From GCA-2746605 sp963710615 (GTDB taxonomy: Bacteria > Bacteroidota > Ignavibacteria > Ignavibacteriales > Melioribacteraceae): a DNA stretch of 64,000 nucleotides. The position numbers were made by a program, and so were the translations under genes. Below the pieces are notes generated by a model. It saw nothing but the letters and a program-made list of their open reading frames with translations, was not told where the DNA came from and did not search any database. Below are positions 1 through 8,885 of this stretch, in pieces. The stretch covers positions 372,001 to 436,000 of the forward strand of contig CAVQBF010000001.1 of assembly GCA_963710615.1 (NCBI GenBank). The letters run 5' to 3'. The stretch's first letter is position 1. Every line of letters starts with the position of its first letter.

Positions 1-2
1 AT

Positions 3-50
3 TGGCCGACTTGGCGTGATATGCTGCCCTATTTTTTAAGCAAATTTTAG
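3..50 (+). CDS. possible C-terminal tail of an upstream gene (partial)
   Basis: The first 50 bases are richer in G and C than the very AT-rich stretch that follows. One forward frame is open from the window edge to a TAG at 48-50 and would encode about 15 residues ending in LPYFLSKF. This may be the tail of a gene starting outside the window. Too little is visible to name it, and another forward frame is also open to base 39. Confidence 0.3.
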   Translation, partial: WPTWRDMLPYFLSKF

Positions 51-154
51 TTTATTCATTTTTGCGAATAAATTTAAAATGATAATCTATTTTTTTTATT
101 TTGAATTAATTCTTTCTTGTATTTAAATAAAAAATAACTATTTTAACATTTCAA

Positions 155-223
155 ATGAGAACATTTAGAATTACATATCACGCGCATCATCATTTTTTAC
201 TATTTGAGAGTGTCGGTGTGTAA
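155..223 (+). CDS. his operon leader peptide (HisL-like)
   Basis: This 22-codon ORF starts at ATG 155 and stops at TAA 221. Codons 9-13 read His-Ala-His-His-His (CAC GCG CAT CAT CAT, 179-193), far above chance for His. It lies just upstream of a rho-independent terminator and hisG, the arrangement of a transcription-attenuation leader. When charged tRNA-His is scarce the ribosome would stall at 179-193 and leave 211-216 free to form an antiterminator. When His is plentiful it would reach the stop and mask that segment. The peptide itself probably has no other function. It resembles enterobacterial HisL in logic, not in sequence. Confidence 0.85.
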   Translation: MRTFRITYHAHHHFLLFESVGV

Positions 224-260
224 TATTAATAATAATATTAAATAATAAAAAACCCCGACA
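211..260 (+). promoter_or_regulatory. his attenuator antiterminator
   Basis: TGTCGG at 211-216, inside the last codons of the leader peptide, is the exact reverse complement of CCGACA at 255-260, which belongs to the 5' arm of the terminator. Between them lies a perfect inverted repeat, TAATATTA (221-228) and TAATATTA (233-240) with an ATAA loop, that would stack inside the same structure. Pairing 211-216 with 255-260 excludes the terminator hairpin, so the two structures are mutually exclusive. Confidence 0.75.
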
Positions 261-277
261 AATGTTGGGGTTTTTTA
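251..277 (+). terminator. rho-independent terminator of the his attenuator
   Basis: A nine-pair stem (AACCCCGAC with GTTGGGGTT, one G-U pair) and a four-base loop are followed by six T residues at 271-276. It ends 15 bases before the hisG ATG at 292, so it can only act as a conditional terminator for the his operon. Confidence 0.85.
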
Positions 278-291
278 GTTTAGGGAAAATA

Positions 292-1158
292 ATGAGTGAA
301 AATTTAAAGTTAGCAATTCAGAAAAAAGGAAGACTAAACGAAAAATCGCTGCAGCTGCTAAAAAGTTGTGGAATTGAAATAGAGAATTTCCAAGAAAGAC
401 TCTTTGTAACTGCATCTAATTTTAACTTAGATGTTCTCTTTCTAAGGGATGATGATATTCCGGAATATGTCCAAGATAATGTTGCCCATATAGGTATTGT
501 TGGTGAAAATGTGATGTTAGAAAAAGGCTTGGAAGTTGAATCAGTTAAAAAACTTGGATTTGGTAAATGTTCTCTTATGCTCGGAATTCCGGAAAAAGAC
601 GAGCTCAAGAATATAAAGGAATTGGAGAATAAAACTATTGCAACGTCTTACCCAAAAATTTTAAGAGATTACCTTGAACAAAATAGTATTAAAGCAAAAG
701 TTATTCAGATAAGCGGATCGGTAGAAATTGCACCGGCTCTCGGCGTAGCTGATTACATATGTGATTTAGTATCAACTGGTAATACACTAAAGCTAAACAA
801 ATTAAAGAAATCCTTTAAAATATTAGATTCACAAGCTGTTTTAATAAAGAGCAATAAGTTAAAAGAAAATTCAGAACTAAAAACAACTTTCGATAAGTTA
901 ATGCTAAGAATAAATTCTTCACTTAATGCCCGTAAATCTAAATACATTATGATGAATGTTCCAAAGGATTCGCTTGAGAAAATAATTGAAATAATACCTT
1001 CGTTAAAAAGTCCAACAATATTACCTCTTTCTGATGAAGGTTTGTATGCAGTACATGCAGTAATAAAAGAAGATAAATTTTGGGCAATTAATGAAGACTT
1101 AAAAGAAGCTGGTGCATCTGGAATCTTGTCATTACCCATTGAGAATATAATCATTTAG
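292..1158 (+). CDS. hisG: ATP phosphoribosyltransferase, long form
   Basis: HisG joins ATP to PRPP in the first step of histidine synthesis. At 288 aa it is the long form, with the C-terminal ACT-like regulatory domain (roughly residues 210-288) that gives feedback inhibition by histidine, so no HisZ partner is needed. The start chosen is ATG 292, preceded by AGGGA. An in-frame ATG at 262 lies inside the attenuator terminator and would put the start in the hairpin, so it is rejected. First gene of an eight-gene his operon in pathway-like order; hisD follows after 46 bases. Expression should be set by the upstream leader-peptide attenuator. Confidence 0.95.
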   Translation: MSENLKLAIQKKGRLNEKSLQLLKSCGIEIENFQERLFVTASNFNLDVLFLRDDDIPEYVQDNVAHIGIVGENVMLEKGLEVESVKKLGFGKCSLMLGIPEKDELKNIKELENKTIATSYPKILRDYLEQNSIKAKVIQISGSVEIAPALGVADYICDLVSTGNTLKLNKLKKSFKILDSQAVLIKSNKLKENSELKTTFDKLMLRINSSLNARKSKYIMMNVPKDSLEKIIEIIPSLKSPTILPLSDEGLYAVHAVIKEDKFWAINEDLKEAGASGILSLPIENIII

Positions 1159-1204
1159 ATCATTGTTACTTCTATTTGAGTCTAGCATGAATTCAGGAAA
1201 ATAA

Positions 1205-2488
1205 ATGAAAATAATTCATTATAATAAAATAAGTACAAAACAAAAATCATCCCTACTCCAAAGGCCTTCTATTGATATGCACCAAACATATCAAACGGTT
1301 CAACCTATATTGAATGATATTAAAGTTAATGGTTTACAGAGTATTTTAAAATATGCCAAAAATTTTGACGATTATACTGGTAATCAAATTAAGGTAACTC
1401 AAAAAGAATTTAATAATTGTGAAAATTTAGTATCACCAGAATATAAACGAGCAGTAAGAGTTGCCTCAGCTAATATTAAAAAATTCCACCAACTTCAGCT
1501 GCCCAACAAATATTCAGTTGAAACTATGCCCGGGATTAAATGTTCAAGAGAATTTAGAGCCATTGAAAATATTGGTCTTTATATACCCGGTGGAACGGCA
1601 ATACTGCCATCAACCTTAATGATGCTTGCTATTCCTGCAATTATTGCTGGTTGTAAAAGAATTGTAATATGCTCGCCCGCTAAGAAAAGTATTAGTCCGG
1701 AAGTATTATATATTGCAAAGTTTTTGGGAATAAAAGAATTTTATAAAGTTGGTGGCGCACAGGCAATTGGATTGATGGCTTATGGGACAAACAAAATTAA
1801 AAAGGTTGATAAAATATTTGGACCAGGTAATCAATTTGTTACTGCCGCTAAAGCACTTGTCAGCATTGATCCAAATGGATGTGCTATTGATATGTTGGCA
1901 GGCCCTAGTGAACTCTTAGTTATAGCCGATGAATCTGTAAAAGCAGAATATATTGCAGCAGATCTGCTATCACAAGCAGAACATGGAAATGACTCTCAGG
2001 TTATTCTTTGCACAACAAGTAAAAAGTTAATTGAAAAGGTAAACCTAGAAATAGATAGACAGTGTAACATATTAGAAAGAATAGCTTTTATAAAAAAAGC
2101 GTTAGAAAAGTCATTTTCAATCCTTTTTGATAAGATTGAGCATGCTATTGACTTTAGTAATAGTTACGCGCCCGAACATTTAATCATTAACGTAAAGAAT
2201 GTTAAACTGATCACTAAAAAAATTGTTAATGCTGGTTCAGTTTTTATTGGTCAATATTCGCCTGAAAGTGTTGGGGATTATGCTTCTGGAACTAACCATT
2301 CACTTCCCACTTATGGTTATGCAAGGTCAATTGGAGGAGTTTCAGTCGAACAATTTATGAAAGGTCTTACATTTCAAGAATTATCAAAAAAGGGATTAGA
2401 GAATATTTCCAGAACAGTAATTGAACTGGCTGAAACAGAAAAATTGCAGGCTCATGCAAATGCAGTAAAAATTAGGTTGCAGAAATGA
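1205..2488 (+). CDS. hisD: histidinol dehydrogenase
   Basis: HisD carries out the last two oxidations, L-histidinol to L-histidine, using NAD and a zinc ion. The 427 aa length is usual. Typical features are visible: the glycine-rich YIPGGTA segment, FGPGNQFV, DMLAGPSE and the metal-site region QAEHG. AGGAAA precedes the ATG. Its stop overlaps the hisC start by four bases (ATGA, 2485-2488), showing translational coupling inside the his operon. Confidence 0.97.
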   Translation: MKIIHYNKISTKQKSSLLQRPSIDMHQTYQTVQPILNDIKVNGLQSILKYAKNFDDYTGNQIKVTQKEFNNCENLVSPEYKRAVRVASANIKKFHQLQLPNKYSVETMPGIKCSREFRAIENIGLYIPGGTAILPSTLMMLAIPAIIAGCKRIVICSPAKKSISPEVLYIAKFLGIKEFYKVGGAQAIGLMAYGTNKIKKVDKIFGPGNQFVTAAKALVSIDPNGCAIDMLAGPSELLVIADESVKAEYIAADLLSQAEHGNDSQVILCTTSKKLIEKVNLEIDRQCNILERIAFIKKALEKSFSILFDKIEHAIDFSNSYAPEHLIINVKNVKLITKKIVNAGSVFIGQYSPESVGDYASGTNHSLPTYGYARSIGGVSVEQFMKGLTFQELSKKGLENISRTVIELAETEKLQAHANAVKIRLQK

Positions 2489-3531
2489 TTGAAAAGTTAG
2501 TTAGGAATAACATTCTAAAATTAAAACCATATACTTCTGCAAGAGATTCCTTTTTGGATGGACTATTACTGGATGCAAACGAAAACAGTTTAGGCAGTGT
2601 AATTAAAGACGAACATAATCTTCAGCTAAACCGTTATCCAGATCCGGCTCAAAATAAATTGAGAGAGAAACTTGCTGCCTACTTAAATGTTTCGACTAAA
2701 GAACTATTCTTTGGTGTTGGTTCAGATGAAATAATAGATTTACTGATTAGAATATTTTGCGAACCTGGAGTGGATTCAGTCGTAATTCCCGATCCAACTT
2801 ATGGAATGTACAAAGTAGCTTGTGATGTAAACAATGTAAAAACTATTTCTGTACCCTTAAATAGAAATTTTCAAATTAATCCAGAAGTAACACTGGATGC
2901 ATTAAAGAAAAACACAAAAATTATTTTTCTTTGTTCACCAAATAATCCTACCGGGAATTTACTCAAAAAAACGAATGTCCTTAAAATTGTAAAAAGTTTT
3001 AACGGCATAGTTGTAATTGATGAGGCATATATAGATTTTAATGAAGATAAATCATTTGTGGAAGAATTAAAAAAGCACAAGAATTTGGTGATTATTAGAA
3101 CATTTTCTAAAGCATGGGGACTAGCAGGAATTCGCTGCGGTTATTCTATTGCAGATGAAAGCATCACCAAATTACTTTTCAAAATTAAAGCCCCTTATAA
3201 TCTAAATAAACTAACTGCAAACTCAGTTTTGGAAGCTTTGTCGAAAGTAAGTAAGAAAAATCAATTTGTATTAAAGCTGAATTCAGAGAGAAATAAATTA
3301 GTTATGGAGTTGAAGCAAATAAGACAAGTGCAAAAAGTTTACAAAGCCGATGCAAATTTTATTTTATTTAAAATTAAAAATGCGACTGAAGTTTATAATA
3401 GATTAGCTAAACAAGGTGTAATCATTAGAGATAGAAGCAATCAATTAAATTTGGAAGATTGTTTAAGAGTTTCAGTTGGATCCCCAAAAGAGAACAGAAT
3501 ATTTATAAAAAAACTAAAAGAAATTTTATGA
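2485..3531 (+). CDS. hisC: histidinol-phosphate aminotransferase
   Basis: HisC is a PLP enzyme of aminotransferase class I/II fold that makes L-histidinol phosphate from imidazole-acetol phosphate and glutamate. The 348 aa length fits. The PLP lysine lies in TFSKAWGLAGIRCGY, and upstream are CSPNNPTG and the cofactor-binding DEAYIDF. The start overlaps the hisD stop by four bases and its own stop overlaps the hisB start, so it sits firmly in the his operon. Confidence 0.97.
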   Translation: MIEKLVRNNILKLKPYTSARDSFLDGLLLDANENSLGSVIKDEHNLQLNRYPDPAQNKLREKLAAYLNVSTKELFFGVGSDEIIDLLIRIFCEPGVDSVVIPDPTYGMYKVACDVNNVKTISVPLNRNFQINPEVTLDALKKNTKIIFLCSPNNPTGNLLKKTNVLKIVKSFNGIVVIDEAYIDFNEDKSFVEELKKHKNLVIIRTFSKAWGLAGIRCGYSIADESITKLLFKIKAPYNLNKLTANSVLEALSKVSKKNQFVLKLNSERNKLVMELKQIRQVQKVYKADANFILFKIKNATEVYNRLAKQGVIIRDRSNQLNLEDCLRVSVGSPKENRIFIKKLKEIL

Positions 3532-4124
3532 GTGAATTATCAAAAAGAACCGCCGAAATTGTTAGAGAAACGAATGAAACAAAGATAAAAATAAAAGTTA
3601 ATATCGATGGAAATGGTAAATCAAATATAAATAGCGGTGTTGGTTTTTTTGATCACATGCTTGAACAAATTGCAAAGCACGCAAATATTGATCTTGAAGT
3701 AAGAGTTGATGGTGACCTTCATGTAGATGAGCATCATACAGTTGAAGATGTGGGTATTACTTTTGGCGAAGTGTTACTTAAAGCACTCGGTGATAAAAAA
3801 GGAATTCAGCGATACGGTTTTTATGTCCCGATGGATGAATCAATTGCCCTCTGTGTCATTGATTTAGGAGGACGCTTTCATTTAAACTTCAAAGCGAAAT
3901 TCAAGAGAAATAATGTTGGTGAATTTCCCACTGAACTCACCGAAGAATTTTTTAGAGGTTTAGCAAGCGGCCTAAAAGCAAATATCTACATAAAAGTGAA
4001 AGGAAAGAATGATCACCATAAAATAGAAGCTATATTTAAGTCATTTGCTAAAGCACTTAATGAAGCTTGCAGATTGGACGAAAGAAATAATGGAAGAATT
4101 CCTTCTACAAAGGGTATTTTATGA
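3528..4124 (+). CDS. hisB: imidazoleglycerol-phosphate dehydratase (monofunctional)
   Basis: HisB dehydrates imidazole-glycerol phosphate. The protein is about 198 aa from ATG 3528, which overlaps the hisC stop (ATGA); an open extension back to 3459 lies inside hisC and is rejected. The manganese-binding motifs FFDHMLEQ, DEHHTVEDVG and NDHHKIEA are all present. There is no N-terminal HAD phosphatase domain as in the E. coli fusion, so the histidinol-phosphate phosphatase step must be encoded elsewhere. The stop overlaps hisH by four bases. Confidence 0.96.
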   Translation: MSELSKRTAEIVRETNETKIKIKVNIDGNGKSNINSGVGFFDHMLEQIAKHANIDLEVRVDGDLHVDEHHTVEDVGITFGEVLLKALGDKKGIQRYGFYVPMDESIALCVIDLGGRFHLNFKAKFKRNNVGEFPTELTEEFFRGLASGLKANIYIKVKGKNDHHKIEAIFKSFAKALNEACRLDERNNGRIPSTKGIL

Positions 4125-4708
4125 TTGCACTAATTGATTATGGAGCTGGTAATCTAAAGTCGGTTGCTAATGCACTTGACGATTTTAATGTTGAGTATAT
4201 TGTAACAAATAAAAGTGATGAAATAATTTCTGCTGATAAAATTATTTTTCCAGGTGTTGGTGAAGCTGGTTCGGCAATGAGTAAATTAAATGAACAATCC
4301 ATTATTGAATCAATTAAGTTTACAGAGAAGCCTCTATTAGGGATTTGTCTTGGAATGCAGTTATTGGCCACATTTTCGGAAGAAGGAAATACTAAATGTT
4401 TGGATGTTGTGCAAACCGTTGTAAAACAATTTGATAGTACTCAAGTTAAAGTCCCTCACATGGGTTGGAACCAAGTTGAATATAAAAATCGAAATAATCT
4501 TTTTACTAATATAGAAAGTGGAGAAAACTTTTACTTTGCGAATTCTTTTTACGTACCGGTAACAGAATATACAATTGCTTCTACTAACTACGGAATAATT
4601 TTTAGTGCAGCATTAAAGAAAAATAATTTTTATGGTGTTCAATTCCATCCTGAGAAATCGGGTCATGCCGGACTTCATCTATTAAAAAATTTTATAGACT
4701 TATGTTAA
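4121..4708 (+). CDS. hisH: imidazole glycerol phosphate synthase, glutaminase subunit
   Basis: HisH is the class I glutamine amidotransferase subunit that feeds ammonia to HisF. The nucleophile is Cys in GICLGMQLL and the catalytic His/Glu are in FHPEKSG near the C terminus, so the triad is complete. The 195 aa length is normal. It overlaps hisB by four bases and hisA by seven, consistent with coupled translation of partner subunits. Confidence 0.96.
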   Translation: MIALIDYGAGNLKSVANALDDFNVEYIVTNKSDEIISADKIIFPGVGEAGSAMSKLNEQSIIESIKFTEKPLLGICLGMQLLATFSEEGNTKCLDVVQTVVKQFDSTQVKVPHMGWNQVEYKNRNNLFTNIESGENFYFANSFYVPVTEYTIASTNYGIIFSAALKKNNFYGVQFHPEKSGHAGLHLLKNFIDLC

Positions 4709-5421
4709 TAATCCCAGCAATAGATATAATCGATGGAAAAGTTGTAAGGCTTTCAAAAGGTGAATACAACTCAGTTGTAAATTACAGCAAAACTCCACTT
4801 GAACAAGCAAAGATTTACGACGAACTGGGCTTTGAATGGTTGCACCTAGTTGATCTCTCTGGTTCAAAAGATGGGAATATTAATACATTAAAAATTCTGG
4901 AAAAGATAAAAAACGAAACAAATATAAAGATAGAATTTGGTGGTGGTATTAGAACTAAAAAAGATGTAGAGACTTTAAACGGAATTGGGATGGACGGAAT
5001 AATTATCGGTTCATTGTCTATCACAGATAAAAATGAATTCGAGAGTATTTTTGATAGTATTAATCCGAACAAGATAATTATTGCTACAGATGTTTTGAAT
5101 TATAATATTAGAATTAAAGGTTGGACAGAAAATTCGAATGTTCATTTATTTGATCATATTAAATATTGCAGCAAGTTTGATGTTCAAAACTTTCTTTGTA
5201 CCGATATTGCAGTTGATGGTATGCTTACTGGACCTAATTTAAAACTGTATACTGAAATAATTAAAGAATTTGCTCAAATAAAATTAACTGCATCCGGAGG
5301 GGTTAGCAGCATAAATGATATTTTTAGGTTAGCTGAACTTCCGCTAAGAGGGATTGTTATTGGTAAAGCTATCTATGAAAATAAAATAAATTTAGAGGAG
5401 TTGGCAAAAATTGCTCTGTAA
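4702..5421 (+). CDS. hisA: phosphoribosylformimino-5-aminoimidazole carboxamide ribotide isomerase
   Basis: HisA is a TIM-barrel isomerase that opens the ProFAR ribose to PRFAR. The N-terminal IPAIDIIDGKVVRL holds the catalytic Asp, and FGGGIRT and the late ASGGV segment form the phosphate-binding halves. The 239 aa length is usual. It overlaps hisH at its start and hisF at its end. Confidence 0.95.
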   Translation: MLIIPAIDIIDGKVVRLSKGEYNSVVNYSKTPLEQAKIYDELGFEWLHLVDLSGSKDGNINTLKILEKIKNETNIKIEFGGGIRTKKDVETLNGIGMDGIIIGSLSITDKNEFESIFDSINPNKIIIATDVLNYNIRIKGWTENSNVHLFDHIKYCSKFDVQNFLCTDIAVDGMLTGPNLKLYTEIIKEFAQIKLTASGGVSSINDIFRLAELPLRGIVIGKAIYENKINLEELAKIAL

Positions 5422-6166
5422 AAGAATAATCCCATGTCTTGATGTAAAAGATGGAATAGTGGTTAAAGGGACTAATTTTATTGACCTTCGTGAGGCTGGT
5501 TCTGCTGTTGAACTCGCTGAGAGATATTACATAGAAGGTGCCGATGAGATTGTTTTCTTAGATATTACTGCTACCCTCGAAAGGCGTAAAACATTAGTAG
5601 AATTAGTTGAAGAGGTTTCGAAGGTAATAAGAATTCCATTTACTGTCGGCGGAGGAATCTCAAAATTAGAGGATATCGATAAGTTATTGAATGCAGGTGC
5701 TGATAAAGTTTCTTTAAATTCATCAATCGTAAAAAATCCTAATCTAATATCCGAGGCATCAAAAAAATTTGGAAGCCAGGCAATTGTTGCTGCAATTGAT
5801 TCAAAGACAACTGGTAATATCCATAAAATATTTGTTAAGGGTGGTACAGAAGAAACGGAGTTAGAAACAATCCCTTGGTGCAGAAAAGTAGAAGAACTTG
5901 GAGCAGGTGAAATATTGTTAACTTCAATGAATCAAGATGGAACTAAGACTGGATTTGATATCCCACTTCTAGAAATTTTAACTAAAGAGTTAACAATTCC
6001 TGTTATTGCTTCAGGTGGAGCAGGAACAAAAGATCATTTTGTTGATGCATTCAACCAGGCAAATGTTGATGCATGCTTGGCGGCAAGTTTATTTCACTAT
6101 AAAGAATTAGAAATATCAGAATTAAAAAAATATTTATATCAAAATAATATCAGCGTAAGATTATGA
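5411..6166 (+). CDS. hisF: imidazole glycerol phosphate synthase, cyclase subunit
   Basis: HisF is the TIM-barrel cyclase that joins PRFAR with ammonia from HisH, giving imidazole-glycerol phosphate and AICAR. The N terminus LCKRIIPCLDVKDG matches the family exactly if translation begins at TTG 5411, so this gene appears to use a TTG start that overlaps the end of hisA by 11 bases. VGGGI and ASGGAG are the phosphate sites. Length is 251 aa. hisIE starts inside its stop. Confidence 0.95.
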   Translation: MLCKRIIPCLDVKDGIVVKGTNFIDLREAGSAVELAERYYIEGADEIVFLDITATLERRKTLVELVEEVSKVIRIPFTVGGGISKLEDIDKLLNAGADKVSLNSSIVKNPNLISEASKKFGSQAIVAAIDSKTTGNIHKIFVKGGTEETELETIPWCRKVEELGAGEILLTSMNQDGTKTGFDIPLLEILTKELTIPVIASGGAGTKDHFVDAFNQANVDACLAASLFHYKELEISELKKYLYQNNISVRL

Positions 6167-6777
6167 TTGAAATAGAAAAAATAAATTTTGAGAAACTAGA
6201 CGGTTTAGTTCCTTCAATTATTGTCGATTCAACCACAAATCAAGTTTTAATGCTTGGGTTCATGAATAAAGAAGCATTAAGTAAAACTATTGAAAAAGAA
6301 AAGGTTGTTTTTTTTAGCAGGACAAAAAATAGACTTTGGCTTAAAGGAGAAACGTCAGGCAATTATTTAAATGTTGTATCAATTGATTCAGATTGTGATA
6401 ATGACACATTGTTGATTTATGCAAAACCGGATGGTCCAACTTGCCACACAGGCTCATACTCATGTTTTGCTGAAGTGGATAAAGACAATACTAAATTTTT
6501 AGATTATCTTTTTAAATTAATCAAGCAAAGAAAAAGTGACTTACCAGAGAACTCTTATACAACAACATTATTTAAACGTGGTAGTGATAGAATAATTCAA
6601 AAAGTGGGTGAAGAGGCAATAGAATCAGTAATAGCAGCAAAAAATAAAGGTAAGGGGGAAATCATAAATGAAGCTTCAGATTTAATATTTCATTTATTAG
6701 TTATGTTTGCCGATCAAGAAATTGAATTTTCAGATGTAATCTCAAATCTTCAAAAACGCCATTCTGATAAAAATTAA
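6163..6777 (+). CDS. hisIE: bifunctional phosphoribosyl-AMP cyclohydrolase / phosphoribosyl-ATP pyrophosphatase
   Basis: This fusion performs steps 2 and 3 of histidine synthesis. The N-terminal cyclohydrolase domain (about residues 1-115) holds the zinc-ligand segment GPTCHTGSYSC. The C-terminal MazG-like pyrophosphatase domain (about 120-204) holds GEEAIESVIAA and EASDLIFHLLVM. It overlaps hisF by four bases and is the last gene of the his operon; 91 bases of AT-rich DNA separate it from sufE. Confidence 0.95.
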   Translation: MIEIEKINFEKLDGLVPSIIVDSTTNQVLMLGFMNKEALSKTIEKEKVVFFSRTKNRLWLKGETSGNYLNVVSIDSDCDNDTLLIYAKPDGPTCHTGSYSCFAEVDKDNTKFLDYLFKLIKQRKSDLPENSYTTTLFKRGSDRIIQKVGEEAIESVIAAKNKGKGEIINEASDLIFHLLVMFADQEIEFSDVISNLQKRHSDKN

Positions 6778-6868
6778 TTATTTAGTTATATTTATTGCTT
6801 AAAAATGTATTTTTTTTAACAATTCTATCAAAAATCAAAAAAGAAACATTAGTTATTAGGATGTATTA

Positions 6869-7297
6869 ATGTCAGTAAAAGAAGAACAAAACAATATTGT
6901 AAACCAATTTACTGAACTTGAAGAATGGGATGATAAGTACTTATTACTCATTAAAATGGGTAAAGAACTTGGTGAGCTTGATCCCAAAATTAAAATTGAA
7001 AAGAATAAAATATCAGGCTGTCAATCTCAAGTTTGGATGCATGCAAGTTTAAATGATGGAAAAATGGTCATTAAAGGCGACAGTGATGCTATGATTGTAA
7101 AAGGTTTAGTCGCAATGCTAATAAAAGTTTACTCAAATCAAAAACCTGAAGATATTTTATCCTCACCTCCAGAATTTCTTAATAAAATAGGAATTGACAA
7201 GCACTTATCTCCCACACGTAAAAATGGATTGGGCTCAATGCTTAAACAGATCAAATTATTTGCAGTTGCATTTAAAGCTTTAACTGACAAAAAATAA
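6869..7297 (+). CDS. sufE: cysteine desulfuration protein SufE
   Basis: SufE takes persulfide sulfur from the desulfurase SufS and passes it to the Fe-S assembly scaffold. The 142 aa protein has the family core, including the loop GCQSQVW whose Cys carries the sulfur, and the C-terminal SPTRKNGLGSML segment. No other suf genes are nearby, so it is an orphan in this window. The ATG at 6869 follows GGATG weakly; it may be its own unit or lie downstream of the his operon. Confidence 0.93.
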   Translation: MSVKEEQNNIVNQFTELEEWDDKYLLLIKMGKELGELDPKIKIEKNKISGCQSQVWMHASLNDGKMVIKGDSDAMIVKGLVAMLIKVYSNQKPEDILSSPPEFLNKIGIDKHLSPTRKNGLGSMLKQIKLFAVAFKALTDKK

Positions 7298-7445
7298 CAA
7301 ATTCTTCCTTTACACTTTTCGATAAAATTTCAATTAATTTACTTAAACTAAAGAAATATCATAATAATTTGAATCTACTTTGTAAATTAATGTATAAAAT
7401 CAAATTTCAAGAGTTAATACAATAAAAACTAATTTTAGAGTCTAC

Positions 7446-8885
7446 ATGATTAGAAAGACAATTTTATATTTTATATTCACTTCATTAATTCTTGCAAACG
7501 GAAAACCAACCCCGGTAGATAACGAAATAATGGAGCTTGGATTAAACTATCAATTCGATAAAGCTAACCAACTTCTTAAATCTCATTACAAAAATACTGA
7601 TGATCTGAAGTATAATTATCTTTACTTAAATATTGAGCTAATTCATAATATTGATAAATTGAATAAAGTAAATTACCAAAATAGAAGGGCATTAAGAGAT
7701 TCATTAAATCAAAAAATGATTACCTACACAGAAAAATTTATTGAGAAATACGAAGATTATGAAGATATGAATTTATCAATTCATGACCGTTTTTACCTTG
7801 GAAGTATTTATGGTTTAATGGGACGACTTTATGGTGTAAACAGATCCTGGTCATCTGCATTCAGCAGAGGGAAAGATGGCAGAAATATTCTTCAAGAAGT
7901 TATTAAGGAAAATCCAAATTATACGGATGCTTATTTACTTTTAGGAATGATGAATTATTACGTAGATAGAATGGGAGGATTTACTGAATTTATAGCAGGA
8001 ATTTTAGGCCTTTCAGGTGATAGAAAGCTTGGGATTGAGTATTTGCATAAAGTTATGAATGAAGGAAATCTTTCAAAATGGCAAGCAACGATGATCCTCG
8101 CAGAACTATATGCCCGTCTTGAAAACAATAAATTTGATGCTATACCAATTCTTAAAAGTATGTACGATAAATTTCCAAATAATTCTCATTTTTCAAATTG
8201 GTATTGTTATGAATTAATAAATCTGTTCAGAATTAAAGAAGCAGGAGAGATTATTATGGCTGATAAGGATAATGAAATATATCCTTATTTAAAGGCTAGT
8301 TACTTTAATATGGTTGGAGATTATGAAAAATCTAATCAGATCTATGATACCCTTTTAACAGATAGAGCAGAAATATTTCCATGGGTTTACAACAATAATA
8401 GGTTAAATCATTTATTAAATTATCTTATGTTAGATGATAAAGAGATAGCAAAAGAAATTGCAAATACTCTAGAGGGAAATACTAAGTTAATTGCAAATCA
8501 GTTTCTGCAGGATCCGAGTCTGACGAACAAGATTATTAAGTTTAAGCGGAATTTATTCCTTGAGAATAATGAGTCAGTGGAATTATTAAATAATCCACCT
8601 AATTTTAATGGTTCCAAATTCTTTGAAAGCCTTTTTAGTTACTACTCAGGAATATACTATTATGAACGAAAAGATTTTATAATGGCTGAGAAAAAATTTC
8701 TAAAAGCAAAGGAATTGGATTTCAACAACCTAGGTTATGATACTATTAAATATTTAATTGATATTTACAAAACAACAACGTTCGATAAAAAATCTGTGGA
8801 ATCTTTAATTGATGATATAGACGAATTGGAAAATGATGCATTTGAATTTAGTCTACAGGATTTAGAATCTAAATACGATTTATGA
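7446..8885 (+). CDS. secreted tetratricopeptide-like protein, function unknown
   Basis: A 479 aa protein with an N-terminal signal peptide (hydrophobic residues 5-17, FTSLILANG) and then mostly alpha-helical sequence resembling degenerate TPR units, for example around DAYLLLGMMNYYVDRMGG and the C-terminal YYERKDFIMAEKKFLKAKEL. No catalytic motif is visible. The stop overlaps the start of the metalloprotease lipoprotein by four bases, so the two are co-translated and probably act in the same envelope process. Confidence 0.75.
   Translation: MIRKTILYFIFTSLILANGKPTPVDNEIMELGLNYQFDKANQLLKSHYKNTDDLKYNYLYLNIELIHNIDKLNKVNYQNRRALRDSLNQKMITYTEKFIEKYEDYEDMNLSIHDRFYLGSIYGLMGRLYGVNRSWSSAFSRGKDGRNILQEVIKENPNYTDAYLLLGMMNYYVDRMGGFTEFIAGILGLSGDRKLGIEYLHKVMNEGNLSKWQATMILAELYARLENNKFDAIPILKSMYDKFPNNSHFSNWYCYELINLFRIKEAGEIIMADKDNEIYPYLKASYFNMVGDYEKSNQIYDTLLTDRAEIFPWVYNNNRLNHLLNYLMLDDKEIAKEIANTLEGNTKLIANQFLQDPSLTNKIIKFKRNLFLENNESVELLNNPPNFNGSKFFESLFSYYSGIYYYERKDFIMAEKKFLKAKELDFNNLGYDTIKYLIDIYKTTTFDKKSVESLIDDIDELENDAFEFSLQDLESKYDL

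Noticed and set aside
60..150. Promoter for the his leader
   Set aside because: The region is too AT-rich; TTGAAT-like and TAAATA-like boxes occur by chance and no convincing TAnnTTTG element stands out.
262..291. Upstream ATG for hisG at 262
   Set aside because: It lies within the attenuator terminator; ATG 292 has a ribosome site and gives the usual N terminus.
318..608. Minus-strand ORF opposite hisG
   Set aside because: Shadow of hisG: Ser- and Phe-rich, without motif or ribosome site.
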